Shown: one piece after another, positions 1-7,688 of the stretch | Numbering within the stretch: position 1 is the stretch's first letter | Layout of the letters: each line of letters begins with the position of its first letter | Assembly: GCA_016125275.1 (NCBI GenBank) | Contig: WGMB01000004.1 | Span: 186,001 to 250,000, forward strand | Direction of reading: 5' to 3' | From: Acidobacteriota bacterium | GTDB lineage: Bacteria > Acidobacteriota > Terriglobia > Bryobacterales > UBA6623 | DNA: 64,000 nucleotides | Notes under the pieces: generated by a model | Databases searched by the model: none | What the model was told of the DNA's origin: nothing | Seen by the model: only the letters and a program-made list of their open reading frames with translations | Translations under genes and position numbers: made by a program

Positions 1-8
1 GGTTCGCC

Positions 9-506
9 ATGCCCCAACCGATCGAGCTCCACGTCAACGGCCGAACACGAACGGTGACGACCGAACCGGACCGCCCTTTGCTGGAGGTTCTGCGGGAGGA
101 TCTGGCCGTGCAGGGGGTGAAGTACGGCTGCGGCGAAGGTCAGTGCCGAGCCTGCACGGTGCTGCTGGACGGACGGCCGACGCCTTCGTGCCTGACGCCG
201 GTCTCGCGGGCGGCGGGCAAGACGATCGTCAGCATCGAAGGCTTGGCCGAGGGCGAAGAGCTGCACCCGGTGCAGCAGGCCTTTCTGGAGGCGGACGCGA
301 TGCAGTGCGGCTATTGCGTTCCGGGCATGATCTTGACGGCGAAGGCCCTGCTGGAGCGGACTCCGGACCCGTCGGACGAGCAGATCGTCGCCGGGATGAA
401 CGGCAACCTCTGCCGCTGCTGCGGCTACCGCAACATCGTGAAGGCCGTGCGGCTGGCGGCGGAAGGAAAGAAGAGAGCGGAGGCGCGCCATGCCGAGCTC
501 GTTTGA
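9..506 (+). CDS. iorA: (2Fe-2S)-binding subunit of a molybdenum hydroxylase, isoquinoline 1-oxidoreductase alpha-like
   Basis: Small iron-sulfur subunit (165 aa) of a xanthine-oxidase-family hydroxylase. It passes electrons from the molybdenum subunit encoded next. An N-terminal plant-type [2Fe-2S] domain has Cys41, Cys46, Cys49 and Cys61 (motif CGEGQCRAC). A C-terminal helical [2Fe-2S] domain has Cys100, Cys103, Cys135 and Cys137. The second motif reads NLCRCCGY where most relatives have NLCRCTGY, so there is one extra Cys. Length is normal for the family. The stop lies inside the start of the large subunit (17-nt overlap), indicating translational coupling. The substrate cannot be read from the sequence. 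The gene starts 8 nt from the window edge, so upstream partners such as a cytochrome c could be outside. Confidence 0.9.
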   Translation: MPQPIELHVNGRTRTVTTEPDRPLLEVLREDLAVQGVKYGCGEGQCRACTVLLDGRPTPSCLTPVSRAAGKTIVSIEGLAEGEELHPVQQAFLEADAMQCGYCVPGMILTAKALLERTPDPSDEQIVAGMNGNLCRCCGYRNIVKAVRLAAEGKKRAEARHAELV

Positions 507-2634
507 ATTCCAAGAAGACTTGTTCGAGCCCGAGCGCCGGGAGCTGCTGGAAGGGCCGCCGTACCGCTTCGAGCTCGACCGTCGCGAGTGGGCGGCGCTG
601 GTGGGCGCGGGGCTGTGGATCACCGCAGCCGGCAAGACGGCTTACGGGCAGAGCGGCGCGGCGCCGGAGCTCGCGGCGGGAATCCGGCTGCATCTGGGCC
701 AGGACGGAACGATCACGGTACTGACCGGCAAGGTCGACGTGGGGCAGGGCTCGCGAGGGCAGATCCGGCAGGCGGCGGCTGAGGAACTGCGGGTTTCGCC
801 GGAGGCCGTGAGGGTTCGGCTGGCCGATACCGACGTGACGCCGAACGACGGCTCGACGGCCGGCAGCCGCACCACGCCGTCGACGGTTCCGGTGGTGCGC
901 CGGGCCGCTGCGCGAGCGCGGGAGATGCTGCTCGGGGCGGCGGCGCAGGCTTGGGGGACCGAGCCGAGCCGGCTGACGGTTCGCGACGGCGCGGTGACGG
1001 AGCCGGGCGGCGAGCGGCGGATGAGCTATGCCGACTTGGCTCGCTCGCCGGGCGCGGCCGACGTGCGCGATGAAGGCGCGCCGCGGCAGCCGCCGCTGAC
1101 GCCGGTCGAGCAGTGGCGCACGCTGGGCCGGCCGGAGGGTAAGGCCGACGGGCGAGCGATCGTCACCGGGCGGCATGAGTACCCGTCGGACATACGGCGC
1201 CCGGGGATGCTCTACGGCGCCGTGCTGCGGGCGCCTAGCTATGGGGCTCGGTTGCTCTCCGTGGATCTCGCGCCGGCGAAGGCGCTGGGCGCGGCGGCGG
1301 TCCACGATGGAGAGCTCGCGGGCTGCGCGGCCGAGACCTCCTACCAGGCCCGCAAGGCCCTGGCGGCGATGGCGGCGACGGCCCGGTGGGAAGAGTCTCC
1401 GCAACCGTCGAGCGATGAGCTGACGGAGCATCTGCGGCGGACGGCCCAGCGGGAGGGCTCGGGGCGTTCGGGGCCGCGGCGCGAGGAGCGCGGTTCGCTC
1501 GAGCAGGGCTTTGCCGCGGCGGAGAAGACGGTTTCGGCGAGCTACTCGATTCCGTATATCCAGCATGCGCCGATGGAGCCTCGGGCGGCCGTGGCGGAGT
1601 GGGCGGACGGCAAGTTGACGGTGTGGACGGGCACGCAGCGGCCGTTCGGCGTGCGAGAGCAGTTGATGGAGGCGTTTCGGCTGCCGGCGGGGAAGGCGAG
1701 GGTGATCGTGCCCGATACGGGCGGCGGTTTTGGCGGCAAGCACACCGGCGAGGCGGCGATCGAGGCGGCGCGGCTGGCGAAGGCGGTCGGCAAGCCGGTT
1801 TCGTTGCGCTGGACGCGCCAGGAGGAGCTGGCCTGGGCCTACTTCCGGCCGGCCGGCGTGTGGGACGTGCGGGCGGGGCTGGCGGGCGGCAAGATCGTCG
1901 CCTGGGACTTTGCGTGCTTCAACGCGGGGACGGCCGGGATGGAGTCGCCCTACGCGGCGCCGCATGCGCGCACGCAGTATTTTCCTTGTGACTCGCCGCT
2001 GCGGGAGGGCTCGTACCGGGGCATCGCGGCGACGGGCAACAACTTCGCCCGCGAGACGTTCGTGGATGAGCTGGCCGAGGCGGCTGGGGCCGATCCGCTG
2101 GCGTTTCGGCTGGACAACCTATCCGACGAGCGACTGCGGAACGTGCTGACGGCGGCTGCGGAAGCGTTCGGCTGGGAGCGGCGGCGGACGGGGAGAGGCG
2201 TCGGGGCGGGGATCGCGGGCGGCGTGGAAAAGGGTTCGTATGTGGCGGCCTGCGTGGAGCTGGCCGTCGAGGGCGAGGCGATCCGGATTCGGCGGCTGGT
2301 GGCGGCGTTCGAGTGCGGGGCGATCCAGAACCCGCTGAACCTGCGGGCGCAGGTGGAAGGAGCGCTGATCCAGGGGCTGGGCGGGGCGTTGCTCGAAGAA
2401 GTGCGCTTCGCCGGCGGCCGGCTGCTCAACGCGCGGCTGGCGGACTACCCCGTGCCGCGCTTCGCGGACGCGCCGCCGATGGAGGTCGTGCTGCTCGACC
2501 GGCCGGACCTGCCGTCGGCGGGAGCGGGCGAGACGCCGATCATCGCCGTGGCGCCGGCGATCGCGAACGCCTACCAGGCGGCGACGGGAGTGCGGGCGCG
2601 GGCGCTGCCGGTCCGGGCGAAAGCTTCTTCTTGA
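490..2634 (+). CDS. iorB: Molybdopterin-binding subunit of xanthine dehydrogenase family, isoquinoline 1-oxidoreductase beta-like
   Basis: Large catalytic subunit (714 aa) of an IorAB-type molybdenum hydroxylase, which hydroxylates N-heteroaromatics or aldehydes with water-derived oxygen. Near residues 33-60 a twin-arginine motif (DRREW) precedes a hydrophobic stretch, which suggests Tat export of the folded AB complex, as is known for this subfamily. The cofactor loop GGGFGGKHTGE lies around residue 413. It overlaps iorA by 17 nt. No cytochrome c partner follows. Instead the gene ends directly before the promoter of the ilv cluster. Family assignment is secure, substrate unknown. Confidence 0.88.
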   Translation: MPSSFEFQEDLFEPERRELLEGPPYRFELDRREWAALVGAGLWITAAGKTAYGQSGAAPELAAGIRLHLGQDGTITVLTGKVDVGQGSRGQIRQAAAEELRVSPEAVRVRLADTDVTPNDGSTAGSRTTPSTVPVVRRAAARAREMLLGAAAQAWGTEPSRLTVRDGAVTEPGGERRMSYADLARSPGAADVRDEGAPRQPPLTPVEQWRTLGRPEGKADGRAIVTGRHEYPSDIRRPGMLYGAVLRAPSYGARLLSVDLAPAKALGAAAVHDGELAGCAAETSYQARKALAAMAATARWEESPQPSSDELTEHLRRTAQREGSGRSGPRREERGSLEQGFAAAEKTVSASYSIPYIQHAPMEPRAAVAEWADGKLTVWTGTQRPFGVREQLMEAFRLPAGKARVIVPDTGGGFGGKHTGEAAIEAARLAKAVGKPVSLRWTRQEELAWAYFRPAGVWDVRAGLAGGKIVAWDFACFNAGTAGMESPYAAPHARTQYFPCDSPLREGSYRGIAATGNNFARETFVDELAEAAGADPLAFRLDNLSDERLRNVLTAAAEAFGWERRRTGRGVGAGIAGGVEKGSYVAACVELAVEGEAIRIRRLVAAFECGAIQNPLNLRAQVEGALIQGLGGALLEEVRFAGGRLLNARLADYPVPRFADAPPMEVVLLDRPDLPSAGAGETPIIAVAPAIANAYQAATGVRARALPVRAKASS

Positions 2635-2653
2635 CAAGACAACGGTTTCGGTG

Positions 2654-2683
2654 TTGACCGTTTGCGCGACGGCCCGCTACACT
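2654..2683 (+). promoter_or_regulatory. Sigma-70-type promoter of the ilv leader
   Basis: TTGACC at 2654-2659 and TACACT at 2678-2683 are separated by 18 nt. They lie just after the iorB stop and about 450 nt before ilvB. Transcription would begin near 2690 and give a long leader containing the Ile/Val-rich peptide and the terminator below. Small inverted repeats such as CAGAG-N4-CTCTG lie early in the leader. Confidence 0.6.
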
Positions 2684-2823
2684 CGAAAGTAGATCTTTCG
2701 CTCAGAGGTTTCTCTGACGCGAGATGTGGCGTGGACATGAACAGAAGGGGCGCTTTCGGAAAGGCGACGGTCGGTCGCAAGGCTTCAACGCCTTGCCGTT
2801 CGCCGCGAGAGCGGTCGAACGCG

Positions 2824-2949
2824 ATGACTCAGCTCATCTCGGAAACCAGCGCGCCGGCTCCGGTCGAGATCGACCCGGAGAACGAACCCTTCGCCATCAT
2901 TCGAATTAACGGCTCCATCGTAATCGTAGCGGTAGGAAGCCCCGGCTGA
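2824..2949 (+). CDS. ilv operon leader peptide, Ile/Val-rich (attenuation control)
   Basis: A 41-codon reading frame between promoter and terminator. Its second half reads FAIIRINGSIVIVAVG: five Ile and three Val in 16 residues, the signature of a ribosome-mediated attenuator sensing charged tRNA-Ile and tRNA-Val. The run uses ATT and GTA codons that are unusual in this GC-rich genome, where the neighbouring genes mostly use ATC, GTG and GTC. The stop TGA is about 40 nt before the terminator hairpin, the expected geometry. The ATG at 2824 has only a weak purine-rich upstream stretch (gagagcgg). The frame is open upstream to 2662, so the exact start is uncertain. Not expected to be a functional protein. 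Confidence 0.75.
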   Translation: MTQLISETSAPAPVEIDPENEPFAIIRINGSIVIVAVGSPG

Positions 2950-2988
2950 TGGTCTCTTCTCCACGAGTTTGATCGAGAACTTCCAGAG

Positions 2989-3032
2989 AGGCCGCCGCCG
3001 GGGCGAAAAAGGGACCGGTTGGCGGCCTTTTT
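2989..3032 (+). terminator. Intrinsic terminator/attenuator in the ilv leader
   Basis: GGCCGCC at 2990-2996 pairs with GGCGGCC at 3021-3027 and is followed by TTTTT at 3028-3032. Inside, CCGG (2998-3001) pairs with CCGG (3015-3018), extending the stem. It sits between the Ile/Val-rich leader peptide and ilvB, about 105 nt before the ilvB start. Its natural reading is a conditional terminator rather than the end of a gene. Confidence 0.8.
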
Positions 3033-3137
3033 CTTGCCTCGCCCAGGGGCCGCGAGACCGAGTGAGACAGGGTTGAGGCGTGTAGGAGGCTCGGGCCGCC
3101 AGGCCGGCGCGAGCGGGAAGACGGAGACTGGAACGAC

Positions 3138-4871
3138 ATGGCGTTGATGACTGGCGCACAGATTTTGATCGAAGCTTTGGCCCGCGAAGGGGCTGAGGTG
3201 ATCTTCGGTTACCCGGGCGGCGTGACGCTGCCGATCTACGACGTACTCTATGACCACCCGCTGCGCCACATCCTGGTGCGGCACGAAGAGAACGCGGCGT
3301 TCATGGCGCAAGGCTTCGCGCGCACGACCGGCAAGGTCGGCGTTTGCATGGCGACCTCCGGTCCCGGCGCGACGAATCTGACGACCGGCTTGGTGGACGC
3401 GCTGATGGACTCGATTCCGATCGTGGCGATCACCGGCCAGGTGCCGCAGGCGCTGATCGGGCGCGACGCCTTCCAGGAAGCCGACACGTTCGGCATCACG
3501 CGGGCGGCGACCAAGCACAACTATCTCGTCAAGGACATCGACGAGCTGGCGCAGGTGATCCACGAGGCCTTCCACATCGCGATCTCGGGACGCCCCGGGC
3601 CGGTTCTGGTGGACATCACCAAGGACGTGCTGACCGGCAAGGGACGCTTTACGCCGGTGAGCGAGCTGCGTCCGCTGCGCGGCTATGAGCTGCAGCTCGA
3701 CCCGGAGGCGACGGCGATCGAAGAAGCCGCGGCCTTTGTGTGGGAAGGCGAGCGGCCATTGATCTACGCCGGCGGCGGCGTGATCGCGGCGGACGCCTCC
3801 GACGAGGTGGTGGAGCTGTCGGAGATTCTGGGCTGCCCGCTGGTGCACACGGTGATGGGTCACGGCATGATGCGGCCGGATCACCCGAACTACGTGTCGA
3901 TGCTCGGCATGCACGGCGGCTACGCGGCCAACATGGCGATCACCGAGTGCGACACGATCATCGGCGTGGGCGTGCGGTTCGACGACCGCGTGACGGGCCG
4001 GCTGGACCGGTTTGCGCCGCACGCGCGGGTGCTGCACATCGACGTGGACCCGGCGGAGATCAACAAGAACCGGCGCGCCGACGTGGGCGTGGTGGGCGAC
4101 GCCAAGCGGGTGCTCAAGAAGCTGAACGCGAAGCTGCGCGAGACGGCTTCAGAGCGCGCCGACGAGAACGCCAAGGCGCGGACGGCCTGGCACAAGCAGG
4201 TGTTTGGGTGGAAGCGCGAGCACCCGTTCGACTACGAGCCGTCGCTGGACGAGATCAAGCCGCAGTACCTGATGCAGCGGCTGGACCACTTCATGGGCGG
4301 CGAGTCGATCATGGCGGTGGACGTGGGCCAGCACCAGATGTGGGCGGCGCAGTGGGTGCGCTTCAACAAGCCCCGGCTGTGGCAGTCCTCGAGCGGTCTG
4401 GGCTCGATGGGCTTCGGCCTGCCGGCGGCGATGGGCGCCGCGGTGGCGAACCCGGACAAGACGGTGGTGGCGCTGTGTGGCGACGGCGGCTTCATGATGG
4501 CGCAGCCGGAGCTGGCGACGATCGCGGCGAACAACCTGCCGGTGAAGGTCGTGATCATGAACAACGGCACGCTCGGCATGGTGCGCCAGTGGCAGGAGCT
4601 GTTCTACAAGGAGCGCTACAGCCAGGTGCAGATGTCGGACGGTTTTCCGGACATTCCGATGCTGGCGGCGGCCTTCGGCCTGAAGGGGACGACGGTGCGC
4701 AACCCGGCGGACCTGGACGACAAGCTGCGCGAGGCGTTCGAGGAGCCGGGGCCGTTCGTGCTCAACATTCACGTGACTCCGAAGGAGTGCGTGTACCCGA
4801 TGGTTCCGGCCGGCGGAGCGCTGTCAGATATGATTTTGGGGCCGCAGAAGCCCGTCATGGCCGGCGACTAG
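3138..4871 (+). CDS. ilvB: Acetolactate synthase, large catalytic subunit
   Basis: ThDP-dependent enzyme (577 aa) that condenses two pyruvates to acetolactate (Val/Leu), or pyruvate and 2-oxobutyrate to acetohydroxybutyrate (Ile). The N-terminal ThDP-binding domain has GYPGGVTLPIYD and RHEEN with the activating Glu near residue 50. A central FAD/transhydrogenase-type domain follows. The C-terminal ThDP domain carries GDGGF and a downstream NN pair for Mg/diphosphate binding. Length is typical. It is first in an ilvB-ilvN-ilvC run behind the attenuator at 2989-3032, so expression should fall when charged Ile/Val tRNA is plentiful. Confidence 0.97.
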   Translation: MALMTGAQILIEALAREGAEVIFGYPGGVTLPIYDVLYDHPLRHILVRHEENAAFMAQGFARTTGKVGVCMATSGPGATNLTTGLVDALMDSIPIVAITGQVPQALIGRDAFQEADTFGITRAATKHNYLVKDIDELAQVIHEAFHIAISGRPGPVLVDITKDVLTGKGRFTPVSELRPLRGYELQLDPEATAIEEAAAFVWEGERPLIYAGGGVIAADASDEVVELSEILGCPLVHTVMGHGMMRPDHPNYVSMLGMHGGYAANMAITECDTIIGVGVRFDDRVTGRLDRFAPHARVLHIDVDPAEINKNRRADVGVVGDAKRVLKKLNAKLRETASERADENAKARTAWHKQVFGWKREHPFDYEPSLDEIKPQYLMQRLDHFMGGESIMAVDVGQHQMWAAQWVRFNKPRLWQSSSGLGSMGFGLPAAMGAAVANPDKTVVALCGDGGFMMAQPELATIAANNLPVKVVIMNNGTLGMVRQWQELFYKERYSQVQMSDGFPDIPMLAAAFGLKGTTVRNPADLDDKLREAFEEPGPFVLNIHVTPKECVYPMVPAGGALSDMILGPQKPVMAGD

Positions 4872-4905
4872 CCGGAAGAGGAAGGACTCCGGAGAGGACC
4901 AAGCC

Positions 4906-5469
4906 ATGAAGAAACAGCTCATTTCCCTGCTGGTGGAGAATCAGCCCGGTGCGCTGATGCGGGTGGCCGGCGTGCTGACCTCGCGCGGCTACAACATCGA
5001 GAGCCTGACGGTGGCCAAGACGCTCGATCCGACGCTGTCGTCGATGACGATCGTGGTGGACGACGTCAGCGACGACAACCGCGAGCTGCTGATCAAGCAG
5101 ATCACGCGGCTGGTGAACGTGATCAAGGCCGTGGATTTGACCGATTCGAAGTCGGTGCAGCGCGAGCTCGCCTTGATCAAGGTGAGCTCGGTGCGGCCGG
5201 AGCTGCGCTCGGCGCTGACCAAGGAAGCCGAGATCTTCCGCGCGCGGATCGTGGACGTGGCGCCGACGCACTACACGCTCGAGGTGACCGGCTCGCCGGA
5301 CAAGATCGAGGCGTTGATCGACCTGTTGCATCACTACGGCGACGTGGAGATGATTCGGTCGGGCTCGATGGCGATGGCGCGGATGCCGAAGAATCAGTTG
5401 CCGACGCCGATGTTCCGGATGGACGCCGACGAGGCGTCGATCGAGACGGCCGTCGATTCGCAGGGCTAA
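4906..5469 (+). CDS. ilvN: Acetolactate synthase, small regulatory subunit
   Basis: Regulatory subunit (187 aa) of acetolactate synthase. The N-terminal ACT domain begins [20 protein letters not shown] (from residue 2) and binds the feedback inhibitor, usually valine. The C-terminal half is the ALS_ss_C domain that activates the catalytic subunit. Length is of the longer IlvH type. It lies 34 nt after ilvB, with a purine-rich ribosome site (gaggaccaagcc) before its ATG. Co-transcription with ilvB and ilvC is expected. Confidence 0.96.
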   Translation: MKKQLISLLVENQPGALMRVAGVLTSRGYNIESLTVAKTLDPTLSSMTIVVDDVSDDNRELLIKQITRLVNVIKAVDLTDSKSVQRELALIKVSSVRPELRSALTKEAEIFRARIVDVAPTHYTLEVTGSPDKIEALIDLLHHYGDVEMIRSGSMAMARMPKNQLPTPMFRMDADEASIETAVDSQG

Positions 5470-5481
5470 GAGAAGGTTTTG

Positions 5482-5515
5482 GGCCGGGCCGGCGGCGGCA
5501 GGCCGCGGCCCGGCC
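5482..5515 (+). other. Strong intercistronic hairpin between ilvN and ilvC
   Basis: GGCCGGGCC at 5482-5490 pairs perfectly with GGCCCGGCC at 5507-5515, with further GC pairing inside. No T-run follows, so it is not a standard intrinsic terminator. It may stabilise or process the ilvBN message, or lower ilvC expression. The ilvC ribosome site lies about 20 nt downstream. Confidence 0.5.
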
Positions 5516-5548
5516 TCTCACAGAAGAAGAAGGAAGGAGAAGCAAGTT

Positions 5549-6565
5549 TTGGCGCTACCGATTTACTACGAACCCGACGGCGACCTGTCGCACTTGAACG
5601 GCAAGACCGTCGCCGTGATTGGCTATGGCAGCCAGGGTCACGCTCATTCGCTCAACCTCAAGGAGAGCGGCGTCGATGTCGTCGTGGGCCTGTATGAGGG
5701 CTCGAAGTCGTGGCCCAAGGCCGAGCAGGCCGGTCTGCGGGTGATGACGACGGCGGACGCCGCCAAGGCCGCCGACCTGGTGATGATTCTGGTCGCCGAC
5801 CACATCCAGGCGGACCTGTACAACGAGCACGTGGCTCCGAACCTGAAGCCCGGCGCGGCGCTGCTGTTTGCGCACGGCTTCAACGTGCACTTCGGCTTCA
5901 TCGATCCCCGCAAGGACATCGATGTGCTGATGGTGGCCCCGAAGGCGCCGGGTCACCGCGTCCGCGAGCTGTTCGAAGAGGGCGTGGGCGTGCCGGGCTT
6001 GCTGGCCGTTGCGCAGGACTCGACCGGCAACGCGAAGAATCTCGGCTTGGCCTACGCCAAGGGCATCGGCTGCCTGAAGGCGGGCGTGATCGAGACGACG
6101 TTCAAGGAAGAGACCGAGACGGATCTGTTCGGCGAGCAGGCGGTGCTGTGCGGCGGGACGGCGGAGCTGATCCGCGCCGGCTTCCAGACGCTGGTCGACG
6201 CCGGGTACGCGCCGGAGATGGCGTACTTCGAGTGCCTGCACGAGCTGAAGCTGATCGTGGACCTGATCTACGAAGGCGGCTTGAACTACATGCGCTACTC
6301 GGTGTCGGACACGGCCGAGTACGGCGACTACACGCGGGGGCCGCGGGTGGTGGACCAGCATGTGCGCGACGCCATGAAGCAGGTGCTCACGGAGATCCAG
6401 ACCGGGCAGTTCGCCAATGAGTGGATGGCCGAGAACCGGGCGGGCCGCCAGAAGTTCCTGGCGACGCGCAAGGCGCAGCAGGATCAGCAGATCGAGGAAG
6501 TGGGCGCGAAGCTCCGCTCGATGATGCCGTTCCTGAAGCGGAAGAAGGAGATGCCGACGGCGTAA
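5549..6565 (+). CDS. ilvC: Ketol-acid reductoisomerase, class I (NADP+)
   Basis: Isomerises and reduces acetolactate or acetohydroxybutyrate to the dihydroxy-acid (Val, Leu, Ile pathways). It is 338 aa, the short class I form. The N-terminal Rossmann motif is [13 protein letters not shown]. The C-terminal knotted helical domain carries the acidic metal ligands (region [14 protein letters not shown] and the later [18 protein letters not shown]). The start is TTG at 5549, supported by AAGGAGA 9 nt upstream. No ATG fits the conserved N-terminus. Third gene of the attenuated ilv run. ilvD and ilvE are not in this window. Confidence 0.97.
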   Translation: MALPIYYEPDGDLSHLNGKTVAVIGYGSQGHAHSLNLKESGVDVVVGLYEGSKSWPKAEQAGLRVMTTADAAKAADLVMILVADHIQADLYNEHVAPNLKPGAALLFAHGFNVHFGFIDPRKDIDVLMVAPKAPGHRVRELFEEGVGVPGLLAVAQDSTGNAKNLGLAYAKGIGCLKAGVIETTFKEETETDLFGEQAVLCGGTAELIRAGFQTLVDAGYAPEMAYFECLHELKLIVDLIYEGGLNYMRYSVSDTAEYGDYTRGPRVVDQHVRDAMKQVLTEIQTGQFANEWMAENRAGRQKFLATRKAQQDQQIEEVGAKLRSMMPFLKRKKEMPTA

Positions 6566-6597
6566 GGGCGGTCGGAAGTTGGCCTTTGAGCCCCGGC

Positions 6598-7146
6598 ATG
6601 CGTTCCCTGCGCCTCGATCTGTTGAGCAGCGGACGCATTCCGGGGATCTCGATCGGAGGCGGCGCAGCCTTGGCGGAGGCCGCGGCGCAGTGCCTGACGA
6701 GGGCGGGATTTGCGTCCAGGGCTCCATTCGAGCTCCGCGGCGATATCTCAGCTGAAGAGATCGAGATCGAGATCGAGTTCGAGCCGCCGAGCCTGGCCGT
6801 CGAGCGCTTCTGGGCGGACGAACGGAAAGCGATCGAGTTTGGGGCCGAAGCCGTTGCGGCCCTACTGGTGGAGGAGCTGACTTCGTGGACGATCGCTCGG
6901 CGGTCTCGCATCGGGACAGGGTTCGACCACTGGTTGGTTCCGAAAGGCGGTATGGCCGGCGACCTGTATCAGGAGAGCGCCAAGCTGGAGGTTTCCGGGA
7001 TTTTCGAGGCGGCCGACTCTCGGCTCGGTGCTAGAGTGAGGGCAAAATTGCAGCAGGCGCGGCGCACTCGCTCGGATTTGGTTCTGGTTGCGATGGTCGT
7101 TCGCTTTCGCCCGCCGACTGCGGAGGTTCGCATCGAATGGATCTGA
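6598..7146 (+). CDS. Conserved-type protein of unknown function, first of a gene pair
   Basis: A 182-aa soluble protein with no signal peptide. No family with known activity was recognised. Visible features are an N-terminal LDLLSSGRIPG segment, an acidic EEIEIEIEFEPP run near residue 55, and a central GTGFDHWLVPKG segment followed by AKLEVSGIF. Similar GxDxWL...LEVSGI patterns occur in proteins of unknown function that neighbour small TPR-like proteins (recollection, not searched). It ends by overlapping the next gene by 10 nt, so the two are probably translated together. It begins 32 nt after ilvC, within the amino-acid operon. Confidence 0.6.
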   Translation: MRSLRLDLLSSGRIPGISIGGGAALAEAAAQCLTRAGFASRAPFELRGDISAEEIEIEIEFEPPSLAVERFWADERKAIEFGAEAVAALLVEELTSWTIARRSRIGTGFDHWLVPKGGMAGDLYQESAKLEVSGIFEAADSRLGARVRAKLQQARRTRSDLVLVAMVVRFRPPTAEVRIEWI

Positions 7147-7535
7147 ACCAAATGCACGACAGGGCCATGGACCTTGCAGCGCAGGCGGATCAAGCCGGCT
7201 TTGCGGGGGATGCCAACAAGGCGGCCGAGGCTTTGCGGCAGGCGTATCTGCTGGAGAGGCAGGTCGCCGACTCCATTGCCGACCGGGAGAACTACGAACC
7301 CAGCCGGTCCGTCGTTCACCGTAGCGCGGCTTGGCTGGCGGTGCAGAACGGGCGGTTCCAGGAAGCGATCGAGCTGGCGAGGCGAGGCTTGACGGCCCAT
7401 TCCCCGGCGGCGATCGCCGGCGAGTTGGAAGAGGTCTTGCGCACCGCTCTGTTGGAGGCGGGCCGGGAAGCTGCGGCGGCGTTCGACAAGGAGATCGCCC
7501 CCATGGCTCAGAACGAGCCGGACCGCGCTCTGTAG
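7137..7535 (+). CDS. Small helical TPR-like protein of unknown function, second of a gene pair
   Basis: 132 aa and predominantly alpha-helical. The pattern DQAGFAGDANKAAEALRQAYLLERQVAD followed, about 40 residues later, by AWLAVQNGRFQEAIELARRGL resembles two tetratricopeptide-like helix pairs. No enzyme motif is visible. It overlaps the preceding unknown gene by 10 nt and precedes cimA by about 150 nt. The overlap suggests that the two products act together. No link to Ile/Val synthesis is evident beyond position. Confidence 0.6.
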   Translation: MDLNQMHDRAMDLAAQADQAGFAGDANKAAEALRQAYLLERQVADSIADRENYEPSRSVVHRSAAWLAVQNGRFQEAIELARRGLTAHSPAAIAGELEEVLRTALLEAGREAAAAFDKEIAPMAQNEPDRAL

Positions 7536-7688
7536 CGCCGTCGTTGCCGACAGTGCGCGGCGTGTTCCGGCGGTTGAGCCGTCGGCTCGAGAGGTTTTGC
7601 GAAAGGCGAGGGAGATGGCTCCCGATAGTGCGATGTTTGGATGAGCGGCTCGGAGTCGAGCCGAGTTTTATGGACAGGTGATTCTCAA

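Noticed and set aside
7641-7688. Longer cimA start at 7641
   Set aside because: The extra 16 residues do not resemble the family N-terminus. MRVAIYDTTLRDG at 7689 does.
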